This document shows positions 8,759-18,450 of a DNA stretch of 64,000 bases, one piece after another; positions within the stretch are counted from its first letter, which is position 1, and each line of letters begins with the position of its first letter. Origin of the DNA: Neptunicoccus cionae (GTDB lineage: Bacteria > Pseudomonadota > Alphaproteobacteria > Rhodobacterales > Rhodobacteraceae); contig NZ_BMKA01000004.1 in assembly GCF_014643735.1 (NCBI RefSeq), forward strand, positions 1-64,000. Direction: 5' to 3'. Below the pieces are notes generated by a model. That model did no database searches. It saw only the letters and a list, made by a program, of their open reading frames with translations, and was not told the DNA's origin. The translations under genes and the position numbers were made by a program.

Positions 8759-9811
8759 ATGCCAGAGCTCACCCATACTGCAAACCAGATCCGACCGCCG
8801 ACAAGGCGCGTGCAACCCGAACGGGGGACTCTTTTGAAGACGACGGCATCCCATGATGTGTTAAGTGTTAACAATCTCATCCCGATTATCTGCGTATGTA
8901 TCGCCTCTGTTGTGTTTTCCATTCACGATGTGGCGTTAAAGCTTCTTAGCAGCACCTATCCTCTTCACGAAATGATTGCCGTCCGTTCGTCCGTGGCCCT
9001 AATCGTAATCTGCGTTTACCTGTACTGGACCACCGGCAGTTTCCAAGCGCTGAAAACGCGGCGGCCTGCGCTGCATACTGTTCGTGCGTTGTTGATGATC
9101 GCCACCAATACGACCCTTTACATATCGCTCGCAGCGATGCCGATTGCGGATGCCGTTGCGATCTTCTATTCGGCCCCGCTGATCATCACGTTCCTATCAA
9201 CGATACTGTTGCGAGAGTTCGTAGGCCCGATGCGCTGGCTGGCAGTGTGTCTTGGATTGCTGGGGATGTTAATGATCGTGAAACCGTCGGGGGCGGATTA
9301 CACAGGCGCGGCGTTGATCGCGGTACTATCCGCCTTTATCTACGCTTTTAGCCAGATTTTAACCCGTAATCTGGGCAAGACCGAAAGCACCGTGACCATG
9401 TCCTTTTATGGCCAGATCGGACACAACAGTTTCGCAGTTCTGATCGGGCTTATGATCGGCAGCGGCCGGTTTTTTGGCGGCGAAGGTGAAATCCTCAGCT
9501 TTGTTTTGCGCCCTTGGAGCTGGCCCAGCGTCTTTGACATGCTGATGTTTGTCGGCTTTGGCTTGATTAGCGGCGTGGGCGGATTGCTGATGACCAAAGC
9601 CTACCGCGACGGCCCGCCGAGCCTTATAGCCTCTTTTGAATATGTGGCCCTGTTGATGGCGGTTGTTTGGGGTGTGATCTTTTGGAACGAAATTCCCGAT
9701 ATCTGGACCAGTCTTGGCATTGCCCTTATCCTTGGCGCCGGGATATTCGTTGCCCTGCGTGAGGCTAAAAAGGGGGCGCCGCCGCCGCCAAGGCGCCGGA
9801 TGTCACCGTAA
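8759..9811 (+). CDS. DMT superfamily permease (EamA/RhaT type)
   Basis: A 350-residue protein with about ten membrane helices in two EamA repeats; the first repeat ends near GLLGMLMIVKPSGADY, the second near ALILGAGIFVALREA. The ATG at 8759 has a GGGGAA ribosome site; a TTG at 8744 would add five residues. EamA permeases export or import amino acids and metabolites. Its position between the amino-acid ABC operon and the molybdoenzyme cluster fits efflux of a pathway product, but no direction can be inferred. Confidence 0.85.
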   Translation: MPELTHTANQIRPPTRRVQPERGTLLKTTASHDVLSVNNLIPIICVCIASVVFSIHDVALKLLSSTYPLHEMIAVRSSVALIVICVYLYWTTGSFQALKTRRPALHTVRALLMIATNTTLYISLAAMPIADAVAIFYSAPLIITFLSTILLREFVGPMRWLAVCLGLLGMLMIVKPSGADYTGAALIAVLSAFIYAFSQILTRNLGKTESTVTMSFYGQIGHNSFAVLIGLMIGSGRFFGGEGEILSFVLRPWSWPSVFDMLMFVGFGLISGVGGLLMTKAYRDGPPSLIASFEYVALLMAVVWGVIFWNEIPDIWTSLGIALILGAGIFVALREAKKGAPPPPRRRMSP

Positions 9812-9827
9812 TTGACCGACTTAAATC

Positions 9828-12164
9828 CTAGCTGTCGGGACGTTTGTTAACAGCGCAAATCTCGGGTGGTTGGTGGGCTGTGACTTTTGGTGGCGTGTCG
9901 GTGAACAGGCTAACCTCAACAAGGCAGGAATGGGCAATCGGCCCTTGGGCCAGCGTTGAAGTCCCCCGATCAAGGGTCAGAACATTCGGGTTGCCATGTT
10001 TACACATTGCGTTTCCGTCCGCCCCTTTTTCGGGATCATACCATGCTCCGGTGCTTAGCTGGACGACACCCGGCATCACTTCGCTACTGACTATCACCCC
10101 GCAGAGGCAGGCGCCCCTGTCGTTGTGGACCTTCACAACGTCACCGGATTGAACGCCGCGCCGGGCGGCGTCATCGGGGTGCATGGTAAGGGGTTCGCGT
10201 TCTGAAATCTTGTGCTGGCGGCTGTATGACCCGTGATCCAGTTGCGAATGCAGCTTGGTTTTGGGTTGGTTGGAAAGGATATGCAGCGGATGGCGCGACG
10301 TGTCACCGCCCAGCCATTCTTGCGGTTCGAACCATGCGGGATGGCCATAGCAATCAGTCAGATTGTAACCCGCAATCGTTCGAGAGCCGATTTCAATTTT
10401 GCCACTGGGGGTTTTCAAAGGATGCGCCTCAGGATTGCGCCGGTAGTCGGCCAACATTATGAACGCGTCCTGCGGCGGGGCGATATGCTGGTATTCTGCG
10501 TCCTTCAGTTCGGAAAGCTTGAACATTGGTTCTTCCAGATCGGTGTTCATCGCGCGGGACCGGTCCTGAAGTACCTCTAACCATTCCTGCTGCGTCCGCC
10601 CTTCGGTAAAGGCTTCTTCGAACCCCAATTTAGCGGCAAGCATCCGAAAAATTTCAAAGTCGTCCAGCACACCTTTTGGCGGCTCCACTACTTTTTGCAT
10701 CCAAATCTGGTAGGGATCTCTGGGATTCAACAACAGGTCTTCCCGCTCCGGCGGGGTGGTGCAAGGCAGCACAATGTCCGCGTGTTTGGCATGGGAGTTC
10801 CAGCACCATTCATGGGCGATGATGGTTTCAGGTTTCGCCCAAGCTTTGCGAAGCCGGTTCAGATCCTGATGGTGGTGGAACGGATTGCCGCCCGCCCAGT
10901 AAATCAGCTTGATGTCAGGATAGCTGTACTGCGCACCGTTGTAGGAAAACTCCGTGCCTGGATTCAGCAGCATATCGGAAATGCGGGCGACAGGGATAAA
11001 GCTGTCGACCGGATTGTGCCCTTGTGACATGGCGGCCAGTTTGATGTCCTTGCCTTCCAGCCCGATGTTGTTCACCGCAGAATAGCCAAGACCGAACCCG
11101 CCACCGGATAGGCCGATCTGCCCGACCATCGCCGCCAATGTGATTAACATCCAGAACGGTTGCTCTCCGTGTTCTTGGCGTGTCAGGGACCAGCTGGCGG
11201 ACAGCATGGTCCGTTTGCTGCACATCTGGTGCGCAAGGTCGATGATCTGCTGGGCGGGAATGCCGGACTTTTCCGCAGCCCAAGCCGCCGATTTCGGCTG
11301 GCCGTCATTTTCCCCCAAAAGATAGGCGTGAAACTGGTCAAAGCCGACTGTGCATCGTTCCAGAAAATCGCGCGCGTGCAGGTTTTTCGACACCAATGTA
11401 TGCGCAAGCCCCAGCATAAAGGCCACGTCCGACCCGGGGCGCAAAGCAATCCAATCCGCATCAAGGTCTCCGGTGACATCTGCACGTATGGGCGAAACAT
11501 TAACAAACTTAACGCCCGCATCCCGCGCTTGCTGCATCGCCTCGGCCTGCCGGTGCCGCCCGACACCACCCTGCCCGATCTGCCCGTTTTTCAGAGGCAA
11601 CCCGCCAAAAGCCACGAACAGTTCCGTGTCATCAATGATGCTTTGCCAACTGGTCTGGCGGTAAATCATTTCGTTGTAGTTACCAAGCACATGATCAACG
11701 ATCACCTCGCCGGCAGCAAGGCTGTAGGAATTGACCGATCGCACAAATCCGCCCATGCCATTCATAAACCGTTTAAGCTGGCCCTGCGCATGGTGGAACC
11801 GTCCCGCCGAAGCCCAGCCATACGAACCGGCGTAGATCGCCTCGTTTGAATAGTTTTTCTTCACCCGCTGCAATTCGCGCGCAACAAGGTCGATGGCCGT
11901 GTCCCAACTTACCGGGACAAAACTATCTTCCCCGCGAGGGGTATCACCCGCTTGCGGCCCGTTTTCCATCCAGCCCTTGCGCACCATTGGCTGGGTGATC
12001 CGCGTTGGCCCGTCCAACACATCCACAATACCTGCACCGATGGGCGAAGGATCGTCATCATGTTCAAAGTCGTGTAACTTTGAAAGCTTGCCCTGACCGT
12101 CCAGCTCGGCGCGGTAGGTGCCCCAGTGGAAACTGGTAAGCGGAAACGTCTTGGGGGATGTCAT
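9828..12164 (-). CDS. Molybdopterin-dependent S-/N-oxide reductase (BisC/TorA/DMSO-reductase family)
   Basis: A 778-residue MGD-binding oxidoreductase. The segment AGSYGWASAGRFHHAQ is characteristic of the biotin sulfoxide/TMAO/DMSO reductase group, in which a serine ligates molybdenum. No Tat signal and no N-terminal [4Fe-4S] cysteines are present, so it should be cytoplasmic like BisC rather than periplasmic TorA. A clear AGGAG six to ten bases before the ATG at 12164 sets the start. It follows the amidohydrolase by 48 bases on the same strand. Likely reaction: reduction of a sulfoxide or N-oxide; the natural substrate is not evident. Confidence 0.83.
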   Translation of the reverse strand: MTSPKTFPLTSFHWGTYRAELDGQGKLSKLHDFEHDDDPSPIGAGIVDVLDGPTRITQPMVRKGWMENGPQAGDTPRGEDSFVPVSWDTAIDLVARELQRVKKNYSNEAIYAGSYGWASAGRFHHAQGQLKRFMNGMGGFVRSVNSYSLAAGEVIVDHVLGNYNEMIYRQTSWQSIIDDTELFVAFGGLPLKNGQIGQGGVGRHRQAEAMQQARDAGVKFVNVSPIRADVTGDLDADWIALRPGSDVAFMLGLAHTLVSKNLHARDFLERCTVGFDQFHAYLLGENDGQPKSAAWAAEKSGIPAQQIIDLAHQMCSKRTMLSASWSLTRQEHGEQPFWMLITLAAMVGQIGLSGGGFGLGYSAVNNIGLEGKDIKLAAMSQGHNPVDSFIPVARISDMLLNPGTEFSYNGAQYSYPDIKLIYWAGGNPFHHHQDLNRLRKAWAKPETIIAHEWCWNSHAKHADIVLPCTTPPEREDLLLNPRDPYQIWMQKVVEPPKGVLDDFEIFRMLAAKLGFEEAFTEGRTQQEWLEVLQDRSRAMNTDLEEPMFKLSELKDAEYQHIAPPQDAFIMLADYRRNPEAHPLKTPSGKIEIGSRTIAGYNLTDCYGHPAWFEPQEWLGGDTSRHPLHILSNQPKTKLHSQLDHGSYSRQHKISEREPLTMHPDDAARRGVQSGDVVKVHNDRGACLCGVIVSSEVMPGVVQLSTGAWYDPEKGADGNAMCKHGNPNVLTLDRGTSTLAQGPIAHSCLVEVSLFTDTPPKVTAHQPPEICAVNKRPDS

Positions 12165-12212
12165 CTGGTCTCCTGAAACCTGTACCAACCCAACCGGCCG
12201 GTTCTGATGGCT

Positions 12213-13265
12213 TTACCCGATACTCTGGACTTTTTCGGATCGTAGCGCATCAAGTCTGTCACATAAATCTTGCGCGGTTTTCCACGCGATCTGCTGCTTG
12301 TCTGCATCGCTCAGCTTGGCGGGTGCCAGCGCATGGGCGTAGGGGTCATCTTTGAAAATCGGATAGTCAGACCCCAGCATCAACCGATCCGCGCCGAACA
12401 GCTGCACAGCGGCTTCTAGCGCACGCGGACCGAGCGAGGCGCAGTCATACCACAAACGGCGCAAACGGTCGGTCGGGAAAGGCTGATCCGGTGTCCTGTG
12501 GCGCGCGATGCTTTCGATACGTTCAAAGATAAACGGCAAAGTGCCACCCAGATTGACCACTTGGAAGGTAATGTTCGGGTAAGCGTCCAGCATATCCGAG
12601 AGGATCACCGTCAGGGCCACCTGCGAGGCACTCGATTGCAATTCTACTGCTGAAAGACGGTATTGCACGTTGTCCGCCGGACGCGGTGGCACTGCTTCGC
12701 CTACCTTCAGGCCAGGATGCAACATGATGTGGCAGCCGTATTCATTGGCAGCCACCAGCAAAGGGCGCATCTCCTCGGCTTCAGCCAGAGAATTGAAATA
12801 ATTCGAAGGCAGAATGATCCCTGGCAGGCCAAGATTCCGGCGCACGCGGGTGACTTCTGCACAGGCAAGATCCATGTTTGCCAACGGTACACCACCAAGG
12901 CCGATCAACGCGCCATTCGTTTCTTTGGTAAGTTGGGACAGATAGGTGTTATAGACTGAAATCGACTCTGCAATTTGGTTTGCGGGCAAAAGTTCAACGC
13001 CTAAGGCCCCTGGAAAGGTCAACAAGCGGCGGGTCAGACCGCTGGCCTCCATCCGCTCCAACCCAACGCGGTGGTCGTGGTAATGATCGGTAAATTCAAA
13101 TTCACCGTTCATCGCCACCATCATCAAGGCACCGTCATCGCGGCGGCGCAGATAGGGGCGCTCACTGCGGGACATCAAGGTTTCAACCAATCCCCCACCG
13201 TAAAAATGCGAATGCATATCAATGCGTTGGGTGATTTCATCCATGTTAGGCCCCATAGCTTTCAT
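12213..13265 (-). CDS. ACMSD-type amidohydrolase (metal-dependent hydrolase/decarboxylase)
   Basis: A 350-residue TIM-barrel amidohydrolase. The first metal ligands are H18 and H20 in IDMHSHF, with HIMLHPG in the middle and LMLGSDYP near the C-terminus giving the catalytic aspartate. This set is typical of the aminocarboxymuconate-semialdehyde decarboxylase group, which includes decarboxylases of aromatic ring-cleavage products and hydrolases. ATG codons at 13265, 13256 and 13244 all work; the first is listed. The gene lies between a dead ferredoxin reductase (12 bases upstream) and the molybdoenzyme gene, probably one transcript. Confidence 0.8.
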   Translation of the reverse strand: MKAMGPNMDEITQRIDMHSHFYGGGLVETLMSRSERPYLRRRDDGALMMVAMNGEFEFTDHYHDHRVGLERMEASGLTRRLLTFPGALGVELLPANQIAESISVYNTYLSQLTKETNGALIGLGGVPLANMDLACAEVTRVRRNLGLPGIILPSNYFNSLAEAEEMRPLLVAANEYGCHIMLHPGLKVGEAVPPRPADNVQYRLSAVELQSSASQVALTVILSDMLDAYPNITFQVVNLGGTLPFIFERIESIARHRTPDQPFPTDRLRRLWYDCASLGPRALEAAVQLFGADRLMLGSDYPIFKDDPYAHALAPAKLSDADKQQIAWKTAQDLCDRLDALRSEKVQSIG

Positions 13266-13277
13266 TGTGGCTTTGGC

Positions 13278-13939
13278 TCAAAGGAACGCTTTCAGATCGG
13301 TCGCGGGACCATCCACAGACAGGGGTGCAACGGTTTTACCGGCTTCGATCAGTTTCTTGCCAAGTATATATTCCCGCGGCGCATTCTATGCGTCAACGGT
13401 CAAAAGTTGCGGTTCATTGAAATACCAATGAGAGACAGAACCGTTCCCACAATCACGAAATCCACGTCAAGCACTGTGCCACCGCTCAGCTGCGCGCTTT
13501 GCACACGTTCGTCACCTTGCAATTTGGACAGATCAACGCCTTCGGTAATTTCCATACCATAAGATCGGTCCAACGCCCGAAAATAGCCAGAGGTCTGCGG
13601 AGCCGCAACACGCTCCAGAATGCGATCTGCCACTTCCACCAGCGTAATTTTGGGCCCACTTTTCGCCGCAACTGACGCCGCTTCCGGTCGGATATACCCG
13701 CCACCGCCAATAAGAACCCGTGCACGCTTTTTAAAAAAAGGCGTCATCCGGTTAATATCGGCCAGCGAGCGAATGGTGAGCACTTTGTCCAATTCCCCCA
13801 GAAGATAGGCTGTAGACAGCGGTGGACGCTGATACAGCGGGGCGTTTTCTTAACCGATAAGGGTGATCCCGCCAGTATGCCCCAATGCCCGCAACCTGAA
13901 TGCGGCAGAAGACCCTGCCAGCCCTGCCCCTGTTAACTA
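13278..13939 (-). pseudogene. Decayed FAD-dependent ferredoxin reductase (MocF/putidaredoxin reductase type)
   Basis: Translation of the minus strand gives pieces of one ferredoxin reductase in order. The N-terminal FAD fold (TGAGLAGSSAAFRLRALG) starts at about 13936 without a start codon and just after a TAG; a TAA at 13853-13851 interrupts it. It runs on through PLYQRPPLSTAYLLGELDK and the NAD fold (RARVLIGGGGYI) to about 13400. The middle (roughly 150-200 residues) is missing. After a frame change the C-terminus follows (NAPREYILGKKLIEAGK, ending DLKAFL and TGA at 13280-13278), again with a TAG before NAPREY. Two deletions or frameshifts and three stops mean it cannot be functional. Confidence 0.85.
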
Positions 13940-14081
13940 AATGTTGTCAGAAGCAATTGGGTGTTGACCGATTGGGCAAACCATCTCTTTTGTGCATCGC
14001 AGTCGTGCGGTAGTAGAAAGAAGCTAGTCGATTGGGAAATTCGTTCCAACAGACCTTAAAATCTTCTTTCTAAGTACAAGC

Positions 14082-14102
14082 GTATGCATTATATGTGCAT
14101 AC
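14082..14102. promoter_or_regulatory. Inverted repeat upstream of hutF, candidate HutC operator
   Basis: GTATGCA (14082-14088) and TGCATAC (14096-14102) form perfect seven-base arms seven bases apart, 24 bases before the hutF start. Size and AT-rich centre fit a GntR/HutC-type dimer site. A hutC gene lies at 21.0 kb. Assignment is inference. Confidence 0.45.
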
Positions 14103-14125
14103 ATAAAAATACGGGAGTCGTTCAA

Positions 14126-15484
14126 ATGATTTTTGCGAAACAAGCTCTGATCTCTACCGGTTGGGTGAAAAATGTGCGTTTGACGCTCTCAGAGGGGCGC
14201 ATTGCATCACTTGACACAGACGAAACCGCGCAGGACGGTGACACGCAAGTTGATGTACTGCTGCCAGCACTCGCCAACCTGCATTCCCATAGCTTTCAGC
14301 GGGCTATGGCGGGGATGACAGAGTATCGCAAAGCGGGAAAAGACAGCTTTTGGACGTGGCGCGATTTAATGTACCGCTTTACCAAACACCTCTCGCCAGA
14401 CCAGATCGAAGCGATTGCCGCACTGGTGTTTATGGAGATGCAGGAAGCGGGGTATGCAAGCGTTGGTGAGTTTCACTATATCCACCACCAGCCCGATGGC
14501 TCGCCCTATGACGACCTTGGTGAACTGTCGGGGCGTATTGCTTCGGCGGCTGGGAACACCGGCATTGGCCTGACCCACTTGCCGGTTCTGTATTCCTATG
14601 GCGGCGCAGGTCAGGTGCCACTGGAATCCGGTCAGGCCAGATTTGGCAATCCGGTTGAACGGTTTAACACACTTGTTGAGCGTGCCCGCGATCTGGTTAG
14701 CAACCTGTCTGCGGACTGTCAGGTCGGAATTGCGCCCCACTCCCTGCGGGCCACTTGTCCCGAAGCTCTGGCCGTAGTGCTTCAAGACCACGGCAATGGC
14801 CCTGTCCATATCCACATTGCAGAGCAGCCGAAAGAAGTAGAAGATATATCAAAATGGCTTGGCGCGCGCCCTGTCGAATGGCTGTTGGAAAACGCGGATG
14901 TTTCGAAAAACTGGTGCCTGATCCACGCGACCCATATGACGCAAAGTGAAACACAAAACATGGCCCAATCCGGTGCCGTGGCTGGGCTTTGTCCGATCAC
15001 GGAAGCCAATCTGGGGGATGGTCCGTTCAATGGTCCAGAGTATCTGTCCCACGGCGGGCGGTTTGGTGTCGGTTCGGATTCTAACGTACTGATCTCTTTG
15101 ACAGAAGAACTGCGAACCCTTGAGTATTCCCAACGACTGCGGGACGTTGCCCGTAATGTTATGGTGGTGGGGGAAGGCTCTATTGGTGAGACACTTTATT
15201 GCGGTGCGGCCCGTGGTGGCGCACAGGCGCTCAACCGTGGCGCGGGTGAAATCTCTGTTGGTGAACTGGCTGATCTGGTGGCGATAGACAGCACTGACAC
15301 CGCACTCTGCGCGCTGGAATCCCACCAACTTCTGGATGGGATTTGCTTTGCCGGAAGAGACCGCGTTGTCACCGATGTGTGGTCCGCCGGTCGCCACTCG
15401 GTCAAGGGCGGCCAGCATGTGCAACGGGAGCGGATTGTTGCAGATTATCGCTCTGCTATGCAAAGCCTGATGTCTGCACTTTGA
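14126..15484 (+). CDS. hutF: Formimidoylglutamate deiminase
   Basis: A 452-residue amidohydrolase matching HutF, which converts N-formimino-L-glutamate to N-formyl-L-glutamate and ammonia in the five-step histidine pathway. Metal ligands H53 and H55 lie in LANLHSHSFQRAM, further histidines in VHIHIAEQ and LIHATHM, and the catalytic aspartate in GVGSDSN. The ATG at 14126 follows GGGAG; the frame is open back to 14084 but that region carries the palindrome. Its 3' end overlaps the convergent hutD by 40 bases. The other hut enzymes (hutH, hutU, hutI, hutG) are not in the window. Confidence 0.9.
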   Translation: MIFAKQALISTGWVKNVRLTLSEGRIASLDTDETAQDGDTQVDVLLPALANLHSHSFQRAMAGMTEYRKAGKDSFWTWRDLMYRFTKHLSPDQIEAIAALVFMEMQEAGYASVGEFHYIHHQPDGSPYDDLGELSGRIASAAGNTGIGLTHLPVLYSYGGAGQVPLESGQARFGNPVERFNTLVERARDLVSNLSADCQVGIAPHSLRATCPEALAVVLQDHGNGPVHIHIAEQPKEVEDISKWLGARPVEWLLENADVSKNWCLIHATHMTQSETQNMAQSGAVAGLCPITEANLGDGPFNGPEYLSHGGRFGVGSDSNVLISLTEELRTLEYSQRLRDVARNVMVVGEGSIGETLYCGAARGGAQALNRGAGEISVGELADLVAIDSTDTALCALESHQLLDGICFAGRDRVVTDVWSAGRHSVKGGQHVQRERIVADYRSAMQSLMSAL

Positions 15485-16032
15485 TCTAACGGCTGGATTA
15501 GAATTTCCAGCACCGCATCCCCCTGATCAAGCACCACCGGCGCTTGGTCTGACGAGGTCAGAAACAGGCTGTCCCCTACCCCAAACCCCTGCGCTTCACT
15601 CTGCGGGGTGCCTTGCAGCACATGCAAAACACAGATGCTTTGGTCCGTTGGGGGGGCAATTTGATCGGGGCCACGGCTGACTTTTGCATGTGCCCTGCAA
15701 AGTGTCGGATCAAACATCAGGTTAAGATCGGTCAGCGGGCCGTCCGGCAGATGGGACACAACCTCCAATCCTCCGTCGAACTTCAACGGAGTCCACGAGT
15801 GGGCATGCAGTACCCCGTCATCATGGCGCAACTCCATTGAATGGTCAGACACAACCGTCAGGATTCGTGTCAAACCTTCGAAATTGGAAAACGGCCCTTC
15901 CATATCTACATCCGCCCGGCTTATACGCCAGGCGAGCGCGTCACCACGCATGCCCGTCGCGATATTGCGTGTGATGCCCCCGCCGTTTTTCCAAGGGACG
16001 CCGATTAGATCTTTCCGTCGAAGTTTTTGCAT
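15445..16032 (-). CDS. hutD: HutD family protein
   Basis: A 195-residue cupin-like protein with the HutD N-terminal signature WKNGGGITR. HutD is found with histidine-utilisation genes and is thought to tune the pathway, possibly by binding formimino- or formylglutamate; its exact job is not settled. It is transcribed towards hutF and the last 40 bases of the two genes overlap tail to tail. Confidence 0.88.
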   Translation of the reverse strand: MQKLRRKDLIGVPWKNGGGITRNIATGMRGDALAWRISRADVDMEGPFSNFEGLTRILTVVSDHSMELRHDDGVLHAHSWTPLKFDGGLEVVSHLPDGPLTDLNLMFDPTLCRAHAKVSRGPDQIAPPTDQSICVLHVLQGTPQSEAQGFGVGDSLFLTSSDQAPVVLDQGDAVLEILIQPLDQSADIRLCIAER

Positions 16033-16137
16033 AAAATTGCTCCTAATGACCTTAGTGGCCCGCCATGTTACTTGACACTATTCGACACAGAATAATAAGC
16101 ATTAGGTAAATATGTACAGACAAAAAGAGAGCGCATT

Positions 16138-17274
16138 ATGAGAACCCGTGCAGCCGTCGCGTTGGAAGCTGGCAAACCCCTCGAAGTCATGGATGTAGAA
16201 CTGGACGGCCCGAAGGCCGGAGAGGTCTTGATCGAAGTGAAAGCAACCGGCCTGTGCCATACGGACGAGTTTACACGCTCCGGTGCGGACCCCGAAGGCC
16301 TGTTCCCGACCATCCTCGGGCATGAAGGCGCTGGCGTTGTCATGGAAGTTGGCGAGGGCGTCACAACCCTGAAGCCCGGCGATCACGTGATCCCGCTTTA
16401 TACACCGGAATGCCGCGAATGTTATGCCTGCCTGTCAGGCAAAACCAACCTTTGCACTGCGATCCGCGGCACACAGGGTCAGGGTTTGATGCCTGATGGG
16501 ACGACGCGGTTTAAAATGCTGGATGGCACGCCGATCTACCACTACATGGGGTGTTCTACCTTTGCGAACCATACAGTACTGCCTGAAATCGCGCTCGCCA
16601 AGGTGCGCGAAGACGCGCCGTTTGATAAGATTTGCTACATCGGGTGTGGTGTCACAACTGGCATTGGTGCCGTGATCAATACTGCTGGCGTCGAACTGGG
16701 CGCTTCTTCTGCGGTCTTCGGACTCGGCGGTATTGGCCTTAATGTGATTCAGGGCCTGCGCATGGCTGGGGCGGACATTATTATCGGTGTCGATCTTAAC
16801 GACGACAAAGCGGAAATGGCCAAAAAGTTTGGCATGACCCATTTTGTGAACCCGTCCAAACTGCCCGAGGGTCAAACCGTGGTGGATGCGATTGTCGAGA
16901 TTACCAAGTCGGAAAAAGACAACTTCGGCGGCGTGGACTACTCGTTCGATGCAACCGGCAACGTGAATGTGATGCGCGATGCGCTGGAATGCTCCCACCG
17001 CGGCTGGGGCGTTTCGGTCATCATCGGTGTTGCACCGGCGGGTGCTGAAATTTCGACCCGTCCTTTCCAACTGGTTACAGGGCGTGTTTGGAAAGGCACG
17101 GCGTTTGGCGGCGCGAAGGGGCGGACTGACGTGCCGAAATTTGTGGATTGGTACATGGAAGGCAAGGTCGAAATCGACTCCATGATCACCCACAAGCTGA
17201 AGCTTGAAGACATCAACGAAGGCTTTGAGCTGATGCACGCTGGCAAATCAATCCGCGCAGTTGTGGAATTCTAA
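16138..17274 (+). CDS. frmA: S-(hydroxymethyl)glutathione dehydrogenase, class III alcohol dehydrogenase
   Basis: A 378-residue zinc medium-chain dehydrogenase. Catalytic zinc ligands: cysteine in [10 protein letters not shown], histidine in LGHEGAG and a cysteine in [11 protein letters not shown]. The structural zinc site is [17 protein letters not shown]. The NAD fold is [12 protein letters not shown]. It oxidises S-hydroxymethylglutathione, the adduct of formaldehyde and glutathione, to S-formylglutathione. A VanA-like oxygenase lies convergently downstream and a MocDE-like pair sits at 2-3.5 kb; both kinds of enzyme can release formaldehyde, so local detoxification is plausible. It is also a common housekeeping gene. 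Confidence 0.93.
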   Translation: MRTRAAVALEAGKPLEVMDVELDGPKAGEVLIEVKATGLCHTDEFTRSGADPEGLFPTILGHEGAGVVMEVGEGVTTLKPGDHVIPLYTPECRECYACLSGKTNLCTAIRGTQGQGLMPDGTTRFKMLDGTPIYHYMGCSTFANHTVLPEIALAKVREDAPFDKICYIGCGVTTGIGAVINTAGVELGASSAVFGLGGIGLNVIQGLRMAGADIIIGVDLNDDKAEMAKKFGMTHFVNPSKLPEGQTVVDAIVEITKSEKDNFGGVDYSFDATGNVNVMRDALECSHRGWGVSVIIGVAPAGAEISTRPFQLVTGRVWKGTAFGGAKGRTDVPKFVDWYMEGKVEIDSMITHKLKLEDINEGFELMHAGKSIRAVVEF

Positions 17275-17352
17275 ACGTCGTTTGGCAAATGCTGCGTTAG
17301 GGCGCCCTTCGTTAGGACCCCGAACGCAGCCCCCTAGCGACTACGCCATAGG

Positions 17353-17387
17353 AAAAGGCCACCCCCGCACCAGGGAGTGGCCTTTTT
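17353..17387. terminator. Bidirectional terminator between frmA and the Rieske oxygenase
   Basis: AAAAGGCCAC (17353-17362) pairs with GTGGCCTTTTT (17377-17387). The stem has A- and T-runs on its two sides and lies between convergent genes. A second weaker repeat (CTGCGTT ... AACGCAG) sits at about 17290-17328. Confidence 0.85.
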
Positions 17388-17409
17388 CAATGGGACGTTA
17401 ATTCATCAT

Positions 17410-18450
17410 TCAGGCAAGCACGGTCTCGCCGACCTGCTCTGCATCGATCAAACGTTGCAGTTTCATGCGGAAGGTCTTTGCCCCGAGATCAAGCCCGAGA
17501 TCGATATTCGGCGTGACTTTTTCCGCCATGTGTTTGTGCACAGCTTCAAGAACTTCTTTGTCCTCGTTAAAGGCCATGATTGCGCCATCGTTCATCTTTT
17601 TAGACACTGCAGCATCGTGCGGATCAGTGTTGCGATGTTGGAACCAGATGTACTGGGTGTTGTTTTCATCGACGGGTGTCATGAAATTGTAAGAGATGTT
17701 GATATAGGTCTCATCTGTCAGCGGCGCATCCTCACCCCCTGTGCCAACAGGCGTGTAAATTGATTTGTTCAGCGCGGTGGACGGAACACACAGTTCGTAG
17801 TGTTGTTTGCGGTCACAATTGCCTTTGAACTTCACCAGATCTTTATAATAGGGCGAAGGTGGCTGGTCGTGAATCCAGCGTGACACAATCACTCCGCGAT
17901 CCGTCTGATCCATTTGCAGGGGCGCGTCATCAGTGCCTCCGCCGGCGAATGATGTCACGTGAACCCACGCAACATGGCTTGGATCGAGCAGATTATCACA
18001 GACCCACAGGTAGTTGCACGCAATCGGCAACATGCCACCATCCGTATAGCCCCACGATGGGTTGTCGTAGTTTTCGATCTCAAAGATGTCGTTTGGATCA
18101 GCTTTGTCCGGATCGCCCATCCAAATCCACAGCAGGCGGTAGCGGTCAACGACCGGATAGGATTTTACCACCGCGCGACGCGGTGTCATTCCGCGCTGGG
18201 TGGGGGAATCCGTGCATTTGCCGGTGCAGTCAAACGTCAGACCGTGGTATCCGCACACCACGTTATCGCCTTCCAACTGCCCCATCGACAACGGCAGTTT
18301 ACGATGGGGACAGGCGTCTTCAAGGGCTACTGGCTTGCCGTCTGACTGACGATAGAAAACGACGTTTTCACCGAGCAATTTCTGGGCCTTCAAATCGCGG
18401 CCGTAATCCCTACTCCATCCGGCAACATACCAGCAATTGCGCAAAAACAT
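17410..18450 (-). CDS. VanA-like Rieske non-heme iron oxygenase (demethylase type)
   Basis: A 346-residue alpha subunit of the vanillate O-demethylase class. The Rieske centre has C47-x-H49 (CPHRKLP) and C66-x2-H69 (CGYHG). The mononuclear iron site is D156-x2-H159-x4-H164 in NLLDPSHVAWVH. Such enzymes remove O- or N-methyl groups from aromatic or heterocyclic substrates, releasing formaldehyde, or hydroxylate rings. No VanB-type reductase is adjacent. A LysR regulator is divergent (18825), the usual arrangement for an inducible catabolic gene. Confidence 0.86.
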   Translation of the reverse strand: MFLRNCWYVAGWSRDYGRDLKAQKLLGENVVFYRQSDGKPVALEDACPHRKLPLSMGQLEGDNVVCGYHGLTFDCTGKCTDSPTQRGMTPRRAVVKSYPVVDRYRLLWIWMGDPDKADPNDIFEIENYDNPSWGYTDGGMLPIACNYLWVCDNLLDPSHVAWVHVTSFAGGGTDDAPLQMDQTDRGVIVSRWIHDQPPSPYYKDLVKFKGNCDRKQHYELCVPSTALNKSIYTPVGTGGEDAPLTDETYINISYNFMTPVDENNTQYIWFQHRNTDPHDAAVSKKMNDGAIMAFNEDKEVLEAVHKHMAEKVTPNIDLGLDLGAKTFRMKLQRLIDAEQVGETVLA

